Part shown: positions 41,310 through 49,822 of the stretch, one piece after another
How the letters are laid out: every line of letters starts with the position of its first letter
Position numbering within the stretch: the first letter of the stretch is position 1
Source: Pedobacter caeni
GTDB taxonomy: Bacteria > Bacteroidota > Bacteroidia > Sphingobacteriales > Sphingobacteriaceae
Reading direction: 5' to 3'
NCBI RefSeq assembly: GCF_900129215.1
Contig: NZ_FQUQ01000001.1
Coordinates: 372,001 to 436,000 of the forward strand
Length of the DNA: 64,000 bases
Translations under genes and position numbers: made by a program
Notes under the pieces: generated by a model
Databases searched by the model: none
What the model saw: the letters and a program-made list of their open reading frames with translations, nothing else
Told to the model about the DNA's origin: nothing

Positions 41310-42128
41310 ATGAGGAAAGAGAAACCATTTTATCGTAGTGCTTCAGGGATAGTCATCATTCTGCTGGCGGTTTTGGGGACGATTTTTCTAAGATATCAGT
41401 TTGGGCTGCTCAGAGCTGAACCTGCAAAACAGATCAGCCAAATGGTAGGGGCTATTCAAAAGAAAAAAGATCAGGCCAGAATGGTGATCGATAGCTTGCT
41501 CAAAGAGCAGGGGACAATTTACCTGTATACAAATGATCCCGATGCTCAGGCGATTTGGATACCAGAATATGACCGTGTTGGGGTTGAGTACGGGATTTCC
41601 GGTACGGTACTGGACCTTGTAGATTTTGAGAACTTCATTAAAAAAAGAGATTCTTTGGGCTTTCAGATACTTTTAAAGACGGGTAACCGGGAAGTATACC
41701 GCGTAAAACAAAGCCTGGTTTACAATCAGCTTCAAACAGAAAAACGTCTCTGGTTTTTCTGCCGGGATACGGAAAATGGCATTTCAAATGATACATCAGG
41801 TGGTGGTTCTAAAAGTCCTGTAAAAGAGCAGTTTGTTTCTTCATGGGGGCTTGGTCTGGGCAAGATGAATAATTTGAAAAATGAGTTGTCAAATAACGCT
41901 AATTTAATAGGTACAATTCCCTTTTTAAGGGAGGTTAAAGGATTTCATTTTTATATGATCAGCTATGACCTGGACAATCAGAAGCAGAATTTAAGTCTGT
42001 CGGAATTTAATCAGTCTGTACGTGGTTTAAATGCGTTATTCAAATCAGAAAGGATAGATACTACTTTATTCCAGGTTAAAGAAATCAATCAGTTTTCAGT
42101 AGCGGATCATCCTATCGTTACTAAATAG
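41310..42128 (+). CDS. Hypothetical single-pass membrane protein
   Basis: The 272-residue protein has an N-terminal membrane helix at about residues 10-30 (ASGIVIILLAVLGTIFLRYQ), then a soluble periplasmic region. Part of it is a coiled coil (EPAKQISQMVGAIQKKKDQA) and part a mixed alpha/beta fold. I recognise no family. It sits between module 1 and the convergent mutS-like gene, after a terminator, and has its own candidate promoter, so it is probably not part of the glycan locus. Confidence 0.65.
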   Translation: MRKEKPFYRSASGIVIILLAVLGTIFLRYQFGLLRAEPAKQISQMVGAIQKKKDQARMVIDSLLKEQGTIYLYTNDPDAQAIWIPEYDRVGVEYGISGTVLDLVDFENFIKKRDSLGFQILLKTGNREVYRVKQSLVYNQLQTEKRLWFFCRDTENGISNDTSGGGSKSPVKEQFVSSWGLGLGKMNNLKNELSNNANLIGTIPFLREVKGFHFYMISYDLDNQKQNLSLSEFNQSVRGLNALFKSERIDTTLFQVKEINQFSVADHPIVTK

Positions 42129-42143
42129 CAATTGTTTGCTGAT

Positions 42144-43964
42144 CTAATCGATAGTTAAACCGATTCGTTCCAGCATGAATGAAGCATTGTAGTTGCGACA
42201 TTCGCCAGGTTTTAAGGTATAGTCAAACATCGCTTCTCCCTGATCGATCATCACATCAAAATAATGGGTTCTTAAATAGTTGGGATATTCATTAACCAGC
42301 GTGGTGAGCTGATGATCATGTGTAGCGATAATGCCTGAACTGTTATCTCTGATCAGTCTGTTGATCAATGCCTTTGATCCTCTGAATTTATCCAGTGAAT
42401 TTGTTCCCCGTAGCATTTCATCAATTAGAAAATAGACTTTTGTATGCTGAATTAATTTCAGAAGCTCTTCTATACGGTCTATTTCCATTTTAAAAGTAGA
42501 GGTGTTTTTATGAAGCGAATCTTTAATTCTCATGTAGGTGAAGATTCTGAAATTTGAAATTTTCATCTGCGCTGCACATACAGGTGCCCCACAAAATGCC
42601 AGGACGGCATTGATTCCAAGGGTACGTAAGAACGTACTTTTTCCAGCCATATTAGAACCCGTGATGATGTCTATTTTTCTTTCATTTGTGATTGAAAATG
42701 AGTTTGTTACTCTGTTCTTCTCTTCTATTAGTGGATGTGCTATACTGACCACATCATAGGTGTAAGCTTCTTCTTCTGTTACCTCCGGAATGGCCCAGTC
42801 AGGATTATTGAAATACAGTATGGAAAGGCTCAGATGCGCTTCCAGTTGAGCCAGGGTAGCTAAAGCCTGATCAACCTGTCCAAGGTGTTTTCTTTTAATC
42901 TCGTCGGCCATATAGGTACTTTTAACATTCCAAAGAAAGAGTCCGTTTAAAATGATCGTTCCGAAAGGGTTGTCTGATTTTAAAAACCTGCTAACCAAAT
43001 GTGATAATTGCGCAAAGGTGGAAGAAAAAGAACCTGAGGTTTTATCGGTAATGTTTTTTACCAGATGAACACAATAGCTGGTTTTGAAATTTTGAGTTTC
43101 AATACTTTCAAATATTTTTTTGAATTGCATCAACGCCTGTTCCATGCCAAGGATTTGCTGCGCAGTTTTCCTGATTACTTTAGACTTTAGCATGCAAATG
43201 ATGGTGTTTGCAATTAGGGTGATCAGCAGTAAGATTCTAAGCTCAGGAACAAATATGGCACCTGCCAGGAGAGGACCAATGAGAAGGGTAAGCACTTTGA
43301 TATAGATGATATAGTTTCTGCTGATGAGAACAGGTGCCGCCTTTGAGTAAGTCACCAATTTCGAGATATAGTCTTCGCCTGAGTCTTTTGTGAAAAGCAA
43401 AAAACTTTGAAAGTTCTGTCTGAATTCGACAAGATCTGACAATTCTTTCAGCCCCTTTTGCTTTTCCCTGATCTCATTTGCAGCGATAGGTTCATTGTTT
43501 TTCATCATGTTGACTAATACAGCGTTTCCCTGCAATGTAGAACACCTGTTTACCAGGTTAAATAACGATTGCTCTCCAAATAGATCCAGGTCTGAAGAAT
43601 AATGATGGCTGTCATCAATCCATTTACTCCCGTTATCATAGAAGTTTTGATTGTTCAGGATCATGTTCAGCTCATTTTCGTTAATGCGCTTAAAGTCAAG
43701 GAAATGATTCTTCTTGTTGATGCGCGTTGATTGGAGCTTTATTAAAAATGCAAACAGAATTATCGCTGCGAAAATGGAAAAAAGTGACAAAAACACATCT
43801 TTGTAACCAAGGGTTTGATAGAATGCGAATCCCGCAATTAAAACAAATATTAAACGAAGTGTGGATAGCCTGTTGATGCTGATTTCCAGTAGTTTTATTT
43901 TTGTGTTGTAGTCATTGATGTTGCTTTCGTATAGGCCGATTCGTTCCTGTTTCGTTTGATTCAT
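42144..43964 (-). CDS. Membrane-anchored MutS-family ATPase
   Basis: The ATG at 43964 gives 606 residues; a longer frame from a GTG at 44120 would run through a strong terminator hairpin and was rejected. There are two membrane helices near residues 36-76, a second hydrophobic pair near 218-260, a MutS core-like helical region, and a complete ATPase: Walker A GSNMAGKST (436-444) and Walker B YFLIDE (511-516), then IIATHDHQLTTLV. The N-terminal mismatch-recognition domain of MutS is absent. The role is unknown; relatives of this membrane type occur in Bacteroidota. It is convergent with the preceding membrane protein gene and divergent from the second sigma gene. Confidence 0.85.
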   Translation of the reverse strand: MNQTKQERIGLYESNINDYNTKIKLLEISINRLSTLRLIFVLIAGFAFYQTLGYKDVFLSLFSIFAAIILFAFLIKLQSTRINKKNHFLDFKRINENELNMILNNQNFYDNGSKWIDDSHHYSSDLDLFGEQSLFNLVNRCSTLQGNAVLVNMMKNNEPIAANEIREKQKGLKELSDLVEFRQNFQSFLLFTKDSGEDYISKLVTYSKAAPVLISRNYIIYIKVLTLLIGPLLAGAIFVPELRILLLITLIANTIICMLKSKVIRKTAQQILGMEQALMQFKKIFESIETQNFKTSYCVHLVKNITDKTSGSFSSTFAQLSHLVSRFLKSDNPFGTIILNGLFLWNVKSTYMADEIKRKHLGQVDQALATLAQLEAHLSLSILYFNNPDWAIPEVTEEEAYTYDVVSIAHPLIEEKNRVTNSFSITNERKIDIITGSNMAGKSTFLRTLGINAVLAFCGAPVCAAQMKISNFRIFTYMRIKDSLHKNTSTFKMEIDRIEELLKLIQHTKVYFLIDEMLRGTNSLDKFRGSKALINRLIRDNSSGIIATHDHQLTTLVNEYPNYLRTHYFDVMIDQGEAMFDYTLKPGECRNYNASFMLERIGLTID

Positions 43965-44049
43965 TTTGGTCTCATTAGCTAATTCCCTGGCCGCATTCGG
44001 TTGCGGGGATGTTTTGATCAGATGGAAGAGGTTTTGTTTCAATATAAGT

Positions 44050-44115
44050 AAAAAAAAATCGGTAGAAGCTATGCTACTACCGATTCGAAACGAAATACGC
44101 CCATAAGGACTTATT
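44050..44115 (-). ncRNA. Predicted short leader RNA or small RNA upstream of mutS-like gene
   Basis: A TACATTTG -7 box on the minus strand (44129 to 44122) would start transcription near 44115, and the terminator ends it near 44050, giving about 65 nt. It may be a free small RNA or an attenuated leader. No known family is recognised, including SRP RNA and 6S RNA. Confidence 0.45.
44051..44092 (-). terminator. Rho-independent terminator in the leader of the mutS-like gene
   Basis: On the minus strand ATCGGTAG pairs with CTACCGAT around an 11-nt loop, and a run of eight T follows. It is upstream of the ATG at 43964, so it terminates a short leader RNA unless read through. Confidence 0.75.
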
Positions 44116-44121
44116 TGCACT

Positions 44122-44129
44122 CAAATGTA
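44122..44129 (-). promoter_or_regulatory. Predicted -7 element (TACATTTG) upstream of the leader RNA
   Basis: TACATTTG on the minus strand matches TAnnTTTG. A -33 TTG at 20 nt is not present. Confidence 0.45.
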
Positions 44130-44309
44130 ACATGGAATTTCCCGTATGCAGTGTTAATGAATGTTAATTAGTGTTATAGTTTAGTTAATATTGAGTTTAA
44201 GGATGATTCTTCCGGTATAATCTGACTGCTTGTTGCTTCTTTTAACAAAGCCTGATTATGCACTTCTAAAAAAAATGTATAGCTTTCGGGACCTTTACCC
44301 AACAAACCC

Positions 44310-44900
44310 TTGAAGAATAACGGTCAGTACAGCGCCTTAAACGACAGTAATTTAGTAGCGTGTCTTTTAACAGGGGATGAACTGGCCTTTGCTGAAATCT
44401 ACTCACGGTACAAGACAGTCCTTTTTTTACATGCACGTCGTATGCTGCAGGATGATGAGCAGGCGAGGGACATCGTGCAGGAAATATTTACCACGATCTG
44501 GATTAAAAAAGAAGAACTTCGGGTGAGTACTTCTTTAAAATCTTACCTCTTCAGTTCCGTTAAACATAAAATTCTCAATTTACTGCTGCACCAGAAGCAT
44601 GTAGAAAAACACATGCAGTCGATGCTGCGCATTTACAATGTGGGGAGTTTCAGTACTGACCTTGCACTTCAGGAAAAGGAACTGGCTCAGCTGATCGAAG
44701 CAGAGATACAGAATCTGCCGGCGCGTATGCGGGAGGTTTTTGTGCTGAGCAGAAGGGAAGAGCTCTCCAATAAGGAAATCGCGGAAAGAATGGGCATTGC
44801 GGAAGAAACGGTTAAAAAACAAATTGTGTATGCGCTAAAGATCCTGAGGTTAAAACTTAAGGTCATTTCCTTTATGCTGGTCCTCTGGAATCAGTACTAA
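44310..44900 (+). CDS. ECF-type RNA polymerase sigma factor (module 2), TTG start
   Basis: The 196-residue protein has region 2 (DELAFAEIYSRYKTVLFLHA, DEQARDIVQEIFTTIWIKKE) and region 4 (LPARMREVFVLSRREELS, NKEIAERMGIAEETVKKQIV), and a hydrophobic tail. The frame is closed by a stop at 44280 and the first usable codon is TTG at 44310, with no in-frame ATG upstream. It is followed 70 bp later by a FecR gene and then SusC, the same arrangement as module 1. It is divergent from the mutS-like leader. Confidence 0.9.
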   Translation: MKNNGQYSALNDSNLVACLLTGDELAFAEIYSRYKTVLFLHARRMLQDDEQARDIVQEIFTTIWIKKEELRVSTSLKSYLFSSVKHKILNLLLHQKHVEKHMQSMLRIYNVGSFSTDLALQEKELAQLIEAEIQNLPARMREVFVLSRREELSNKEIAERMGIAEETVKKQIVYALKILRLKLKVISFMLVLWNQY

Positions 44901-44970
44901 AAATAAATTTCAATTCCATCTACCTCTTTCTTCCTGATCAGCTGTCTTAGCAGTATATAAGCATTCCTAT

Positions 44971-46155
44971 ATGTCAGAAAAAGAGATATCCATATTGATT
45001 GAAAAATATAAAAACGGAACACTTACAGCAGAAGAAAGTGCTTTTCTGAATGCCTGGTACCTCAACTATGCCAATGAACAACAATCTTCATTTGATCCGG
45101 CAGACTTAGACCCTAATCTGGACCTGATGTGGAATGCTATTGAAGGCAGCCTGTCTGAGCATGGTTTCAGGCATGAACGCTTAAAACCAGTTGCTAAAAC
45201 ATCACTTTGGCCACGCATCGCTGCTGCTGCCAGCGTGATACTGGTGATGGGGGTTGCTTTATATTTCTTTAATACAGAGCATACTAAAGTACCGGTAACT
45301 ACGGATATGGCGCAAACGGAGATTAAACCGGGTGGTAACAGGGCTTTCCTGACACTTGCCGATGGTTCCAGAATTTCGCTGAATGATGCGGCGAATGGTG
45401 AGCTGGCGAGTCAGGCTGGGATCACTATTACCAAAACGAAAAACGGACAACTCATTTATACGATTGCAGAGCAGCAATCTGTTAAACCAGGAAATCTATA
45501 CAATACCATTGAAACACCCAGAGGCGGACAATACCAGATCAACCTTCCTGATGGTTCAAAGGTTTGGCTCAATGCCGAAACAAAGCTGAAATTTCCGGTA
45601 ACCTTTGCGGATAAAAAAGAAAGAAAAGTGGAGTTGAGCGGAGAAGCATATTTTGAAGTGGCCAAATTGAAAACTCAAGGCATAAAAATGCCTTTTATCG
45701 TATCCAGTAGCGGGCAGAAAGTAGAAGTATTGGGTACACATTTTAATGTGAATGCTTATCGCGATGAGAATAATACGAAAACGACTTTGCTGGAAGGGCT
45801 GGTCCGTGTTTCGGGATTGCTGACCCCCCATGGTGCGATTCTTAAACCGGGCCAGCAGGCCAGCTTATCTGCAACAGCACTTACCCTCAAAAATGTGGAC
45901 ACTGAACAGGCAATAGCTTGGAAAAACGGATTATTTATGTTTAACAATGAACCACTTAGCCATGTGATGAAAGAAGTGTCCAGATGGTACAATGTAGAAG
46001 TGGAATACAAAGGCGATTTTTCTGCGGTAGTGATCGGAGGAAGTGTATCTAAATTCACCAACATTAAAGAAGTACTGGATGTGCTGGCACTCGCCGGAAA
46101 AATCAGCTTTAAGACAGCAGGAAATAAGGTAATTGTAAGCCCTTTGACAGACTAA
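44971..46155 (+). CDS. FecR-family anti-sigma factor (module 2)
   Basis: The 394-residue protein has a cytosolic N-terminus with LTAEESAFLNAWYLNYANEQ and one membrane helix near residues 75-95 (AAAASVILVMGVALYFF). The FecR domain is marked by TPRGGQYQINLPDGSKVWLN and VELSGEAYFEVAK, followed by a DUF4974-like C-terminus (NNEPLSHVMKEVSRWYNVEV). It is one residue different in length from the module 1 protein and similar throughout, suggesting the two modules arose by duplication and divergence or share recent ancestry. Confidence 0.93.
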   Translation: MSEKEISILIEKYKNGTLTAEESAFLNAWYLNYANEQQSSFDPADLDPNLDLMWNAIEGSLSEHGFRHERLKPVAKTSLWPRIAAAASVILVMGVALYFFNTEHTKVPVTTDMAQTEIKPGGNRAFLTLADGSRISLNDAANGELASQAGITITKTKNGQLIYTIAEQQSVKPGNLYNTIETPRGGQYQINLPDGSKVWLNAETKLKFPVTFADKKERKVELSGEAYFEVAKLKTQGIKMPFIVSSSGQKVEVLGTHFNVNAYRDENNTKTTLLEGLVRVSGLLTPHGAILKPGQQASLSATALTLKNVDTEQAIAWKNGLFMFNNEPLSHVMKEVSRWYNVEVEYKGDFSAVVIGGSVSKFTNIKEVLDVLALAGKISFKTAGNKVIVSPLTD

Positions 46156-46208
46156 CTCCTGATCAGACTTTGAATTAACAAAAACCAATATAAACCAAAC
46201 CTAACCAA

Positions 46209-46244
46209 ATGAACGAACCACATCCACAAAGAAAAAGAAACTAA
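46209..46244 (+). CDS. Candidate 11-residue leader ORF (MNEPHPQRKRN)
   Basis: An ATG directly follows a CCTAACCAAA motif identical in placement to that preceding the susC start. It encodes 11 residues rich in Arg, Pro and His and stops before the leader hairpin. It may be a translated leader peptide or only a decayed start. Confidence 0.3.
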   Translation: MNEPHPQRKRN

Positions 46245-46254
46245 GTATCTGGAA

Positions 46255-46289
46255 AACCGGAACCAGGTGTTGCGCAACTGATCCCGGTT
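46255..46289 (+). promoter_or_regulatory. Hairpin in the fecR-susC leader (module 2)
   Basis: AACCGG (46255-46260) pairs with CCGGTT (46284-46289) around a perfect palindrome GTTGCGCAAC (46269-46278). There is no T run. A second short inverted repeat ACAATT-N4-AATTGT lies at 46311-46326. Confidence 0.45.
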
Positions 46290-46377
46290 AAACAGAGCAT
46301 TGTCTATTAAACAATTAACGAATTGTCCTGCAATCCTTGAAAATTCAGGGACAACCGTTTTAACCCTAACCAAATGT

Positions 46378-49300
46378 ATGAACTTTTACCATCACTTAGT
46401 GCATGGGCTGAAAAGCCATGTACCCAAATTATTGCTGATTATGAAACTAGCCTTTGTTTTAATGATCACCGTCTTTTTGCAACTGTCGCTTGCAGCAAGG
46501 GCCCAGAAAGTTACCCTTCAGGAAAAAAAAGCCTCACTGGAACAGGTATTTAAAAAGATCCGCCTGCAGACAGGCTACAATGTCATCTGGAACCAAACCT
46601 TGTTAAAAAGAGCTCAGCCGGTAAGTCTGAATATTAAAGATGCAGACTTAACACAGGCTTTGGATAAAGTTCTGGAAGGACAGGGATTAAGTTTTGTGAT
46701 TAAAAACAAAACCATTATCGTCCAGGAAAAGACGGAAACCGAATTGAACCTTGCGGTTAAAGAACAAATCGAGATTAAAGGAAAGGTAACCGATGATAAA
46801 GGAATGCCCATTCCTGGTGCAACCGTTAAGGTGAAGTCAACAGGGAAAGTGGCCATTACCGATGGAAATGGTAATTATCAGATCCTGGCAGAAGGAGAGA
46901 GCGTTCTGATGTTTTCTTATATCGGCTTTAAGCCCATTGAAGAGCAGGTGAACAACCGTAAACTCATTAACATTGTATTACTCGAAGACCTCGGGCAACT
47001 GAAAGAAGTGGTGGTGACAGCCCTTGGGATCAGTAAAGACAATAAAAAACTGGGATATGCCGTAACCAATGTAAACGGAAACCTGCTGAACCAGGCTAAA
47101 GAACCCAATGTAGCGAACAGCTTAACCGGCCGGGTGGCTGGCTTAAATGTAAGCGGGGTAAATAGCGGACCCGGTTCATCAGCCAGGATTCTGATCAGAG
47201 GGGTTTCTAATTTTTCCTCTTCCTCAAGTCCTTTATTTGTGATTGATGGCGTACCGATGGACAATACCCAAAAGGGTTCTCCAGGGGTATACGGTGGTCA
47301 GGATATGGGAGATGGAATATCAAGCATCAATCCCGATGACATTGAAACCGTAACGGTGCTGAACGGATCTGCAGCCTCTGCCTTGTACGGAACAAGAGCG
47401 GCAAATGGTGTGGTGCAGATTACCACTAAAAACGGAAAGGGACAAAAGGGAATCGGTGTAGAATATAGCGGGAACTTTAGCTTGAACAGCATTGTCGACA
47501 ATACCGATTATCAAAAAGCATATGGGCAGGGCCTGAACGGAAAAATCCCTTTAACAGGTGCTGATCTTGTAGCTGCCAGTTTAAACAGCTGGGGAGCAAA
47601 ACTGACCGGAGAGCCGGCAATCGGACAGGATGGACAGATGCACCCTTACTCGGCAGTGGAAAATCAACTGGATAAATTTTACAGGAATGGAGCCGTATTT
47701 TCAAATACCCTGGCCTTTTTAGGTGGCTGGGAAAAAGGAAATATGCGCATGTCCCTTTCACAATCCGATAACCAGTCGGTGATTCCGAATAGCGGTCTGA
47801 AACGTTATTCAGGTAATTTAAACATCAACCAGGAGCTCATCAGCAAGTTAAAACTTACAGCGATGCTGAACTTCTTAAATGAAGATGTAAAGCTCAGGTC
47901 TAACCTGGGCGACATGAGCCGGAACCCCAATTTTACCATGGGACTTTTGCCGGCAAATGTTAACCCTGACTATTTAAAACTCATTTACGACCCTGCTACA
48001 GGCAATGAAAATCACCTTGGAAATGGTGGCTACATCCCCAATCCATGGTTTGTGGTGGATAAAGTAATTGCAAATACACGGAGAAAACGTTTGATCTCCT
48101 CAACCGCATTGAGGTATGATTTTACACCTGAACTGTATGTGCAGACTCGTCTGGGCTACGATTATACTGCCGATCATACACAAAAGATCGAACCTACAGG
48201 AATCGGCTATAATCCAAACGGGCAACTGGAAGAACTGTCTGATGCAACAACGACCGAACTGAACGTGGATGTATTGGCAGGATATACTAAAAAGCTATTC
48301 CCGGACCTGAGCATGGATGCAGCGGTGGGTGGAAATATCCGTAAGTTTAATTTTGAAAAAGTAGGCGTATCGGGCTCACAATGGAAAATCCCTTATTTTT
48401 ATGATCCTTCCAACCTGACGATTGTAAACCCTTTATATCCCTCGCCAAACAGGTTACAAACCAATTCGGCTTATTATACCCTGGATTTTACCTATAAAAA
48501 CTACCTGACCATCAGCAATACAGGAAGGTATGACCGGTTTAGTACCACCACCAAAGGGATATTCACCCCTTCAGTTAGTGCAAGTTTTATCTTTAGCAAT
48601 CTGGTGGAAATTCCGGAGCTGACTTTAGGAAAACTAAGACTGGCTTATGCGAAAACAAGTGGGGAGGCCTTGCCTTTTAAAAATTCAAAATATTATACCA
48701 TCGCCACCGGAACTACGGAGGGGAAACCTTATGTAAATCTGGCCACCGAAATATTGCCGGAGAACCTGAATCCGTATACGATGCAGGAACTGGAAGCAGG
48801 TTTGGAACTAAAAGCATTCAATGGCAGACTTGGTTTGGTGGCCTCTTATTTCTCACGTAAAACGAAAGATGAGCTGGTTTCGCAACAGATTAGTCAGGCT
48901 TCAGGTGGGTATTTATCTACCTATATTCCCCTGGGATCTACTCAAAACAGAGGACTGGAACTCACCCTTAATGGTACCCCATTTCAACGCAGCGACTTTA
49001 GTTGGGACGTTTCCTTTAATTTCTCACTGGTAAAGAATAAACTGCTGAACATTGATGGAGTAGCAACGAGAATCCAGAACGCAAACGAAGGGCAGTACAG
49101 GCCTACAGTGGGACCTTACTCTAATGGTTCAGGCGTGTATGGGGTAGTAGGTTTACCGCTTGCCCAGATCATGTCTTACGATTATAAATATGATGCCAAT
49201 GGTAATATCGTAGTGGGAATTGATGGCATTCCGGTAAGAGGGGGTTTTAAGCCAATGGGTTCAGGATTACCTAAATACTATGGTGGTCTAAATAATAACT

Positions 49301-49791
49301 TTACCTATAAAGCCTTTAACTTTTCCTTCCTGGTTGATTACCGTTTTGGCAGTAAAGTGCTTTCGGCAACAGATTTCCTGAGTACTTATTATGGTTTGAA
49401 CAAAAACACATTGGAAGGCCGGGAAACGGGAATTGTAGTGAAAGGAGTAACCGAAGAGGGAAAAGAAAATTCCAAAGTGGTATCTGCACAGGATTATTAC
49501 CCTGGACTGGTGAAAAATGTTTCTTCAGTTACGGTATATGATGGCAGCTTTATCAAATTACGTCAGGTGGTATTCGGTTATACATTGCCAGCCAATGTGT
49601 TAAAGAACAGTCCTCTGGCTTCGGTAAACATCAGCTTTGCTGCACGCAACCTGTTTACGTTAATGAAGCACACCAAAAACTTTGATCCTGAAGATACTTT
49701 CTCCTCACTTACGGGAAATGCAGGATTGGAAGGTGCCGGATTGCCGCAGACACGTAATTACGGACTGAGTCTGAACATTAAACTTAAATAG
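46378..49791 (+). CDS. SusC/RagA-type TonB-dependent outer-membrane transporter (module 2)
   Basis: The ATG at 46378 gives 1137 residues and a better signal segment (MITVFLQLSLAARAQ) than the upstream ATG at 46300. The STN domain (YNVIWNQTLLKRAQPVSLNI), the carboxypeptidase-like domain (KGKVTDDKGMPIPGATVKV), the plug (LKEVVVTALGISKDNKKLGY; YGTRAANGVVQITTKNG) and a long barrel follow. The barrel signature differs from module 1 in detail, and it ends NYGLSLNIKLK. Import of an oligosaccharide with the SusD protein encoded 31 bp downstream is the expected role. Confidence 0.94.
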   Translation: MNFYHHLVHGLKSHVPKLLLIMKLAFVLMITVFLQLSLAARAQKVTLQEKKASLEQVFKKIRLQTGYNVIWNQTLLKRAQPVSLNIKDADLTQALDKVLEGQGLSFVIKNKTIIVQEKTETELNLAVKEQIEIKGKVTDDKGMPIPGATVKVKSTGKVAITDGNGNYQILAEGESVLMFSYIGFKPIEEQVNNRKLINIVLLEDLGQLKEVVVTALGISKDNKKLGYAVTNVNGNLLNQAKEPNVANSLTGRVAGLNVSGVNSGPGSSARILIRGVSNFSSSSSPLFVIDGVPMDNTQKGSPGVYGGQDMGDGISSINPDDIETVTVLNGSAASALYGTRAANGVVQITTKNGKGQKGIGVEYSGNFSLNSIVDNTDYQKAYGQGLNGKIPLTGADLVAASLNSWGAKLTGEPAIGQDGQMHPYSAVENQLDKFYRNGAVFSNTLAFLGGWEKGNMRMSLSQSDNQSVIPNSGLKRYSGNLNINQELISKLKLTAMLNFLNEDVKLRSNLGDMSRNPNFTMGLLPANVNPDYLKLIYDPATGNENHLGNGGYIPNPWFVVDKVIANTRRKRLISSTALRYDFTPELYVQTRLGYDYTADHTQKIEPTGIGYNPNGQLEELSDATTTELNVDVLAGYTKKLFPDLSMDAAVGGNIRKFNFEKVGVSGSQWKIPYFYDPSNLTIVNPLYPSPNRLQTNSAYYTLDFTYKNYLTISNTGRYDRFSTTTKGIFTPSVSASFIFSNLVEIPELTLGKLRLAYAKTSGEALPFKNSKYYTIATGTTEGKPYVNLATEILPENLNPYTMQELEAGLELKAFNGRLGLVASYFSRKTKDELVSQQISQASGGYLSTYIPLGSTQNRGLELTLNGTPFQRSDFSWDVSFNFSLVKNKLLNIDGVATRIQNANEGQYRPTVGPYSNGSGVYGVVGLPLAQIMSYDYKYDANGNIVVGIDGIPVRGGFKPMGSGLPKYYGGLNNNFTYKAFNFSFLVDYRFGSKVLSATDFLSTYYGLNKNTLEGRETGIVVKGVTEEGKENSKVVSAQDYYPGLVKNVSSVTVYDGSFIKLRQVVFGYTLPANVLKNSPLASVNISFAARNLFTLMKHTKNFDPEDTFSSLTGNAGLEGAGLPQTRNYGLSLNIKLK

Positions 49792-49822
49792 TATAACTGC
49801 GAAAAAGTTAAAAAATATAAAG

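Noticed and set aside
43965..44120. An N-terminal extension of the MutS-like protein from a GTG at 44120
   Set aside because: It would translate through a strong terminator hairpin and its T run, and begins near the predicted transcript start. The ATG at 43964 gives a more natural start.
46300..46377. SusC2 starting at 46300
   Set aside because: This adds 26 residues before the CCTAACCAAA leader motif and ATG at 46378, and puts the signal peptide too far from the N-terminus.
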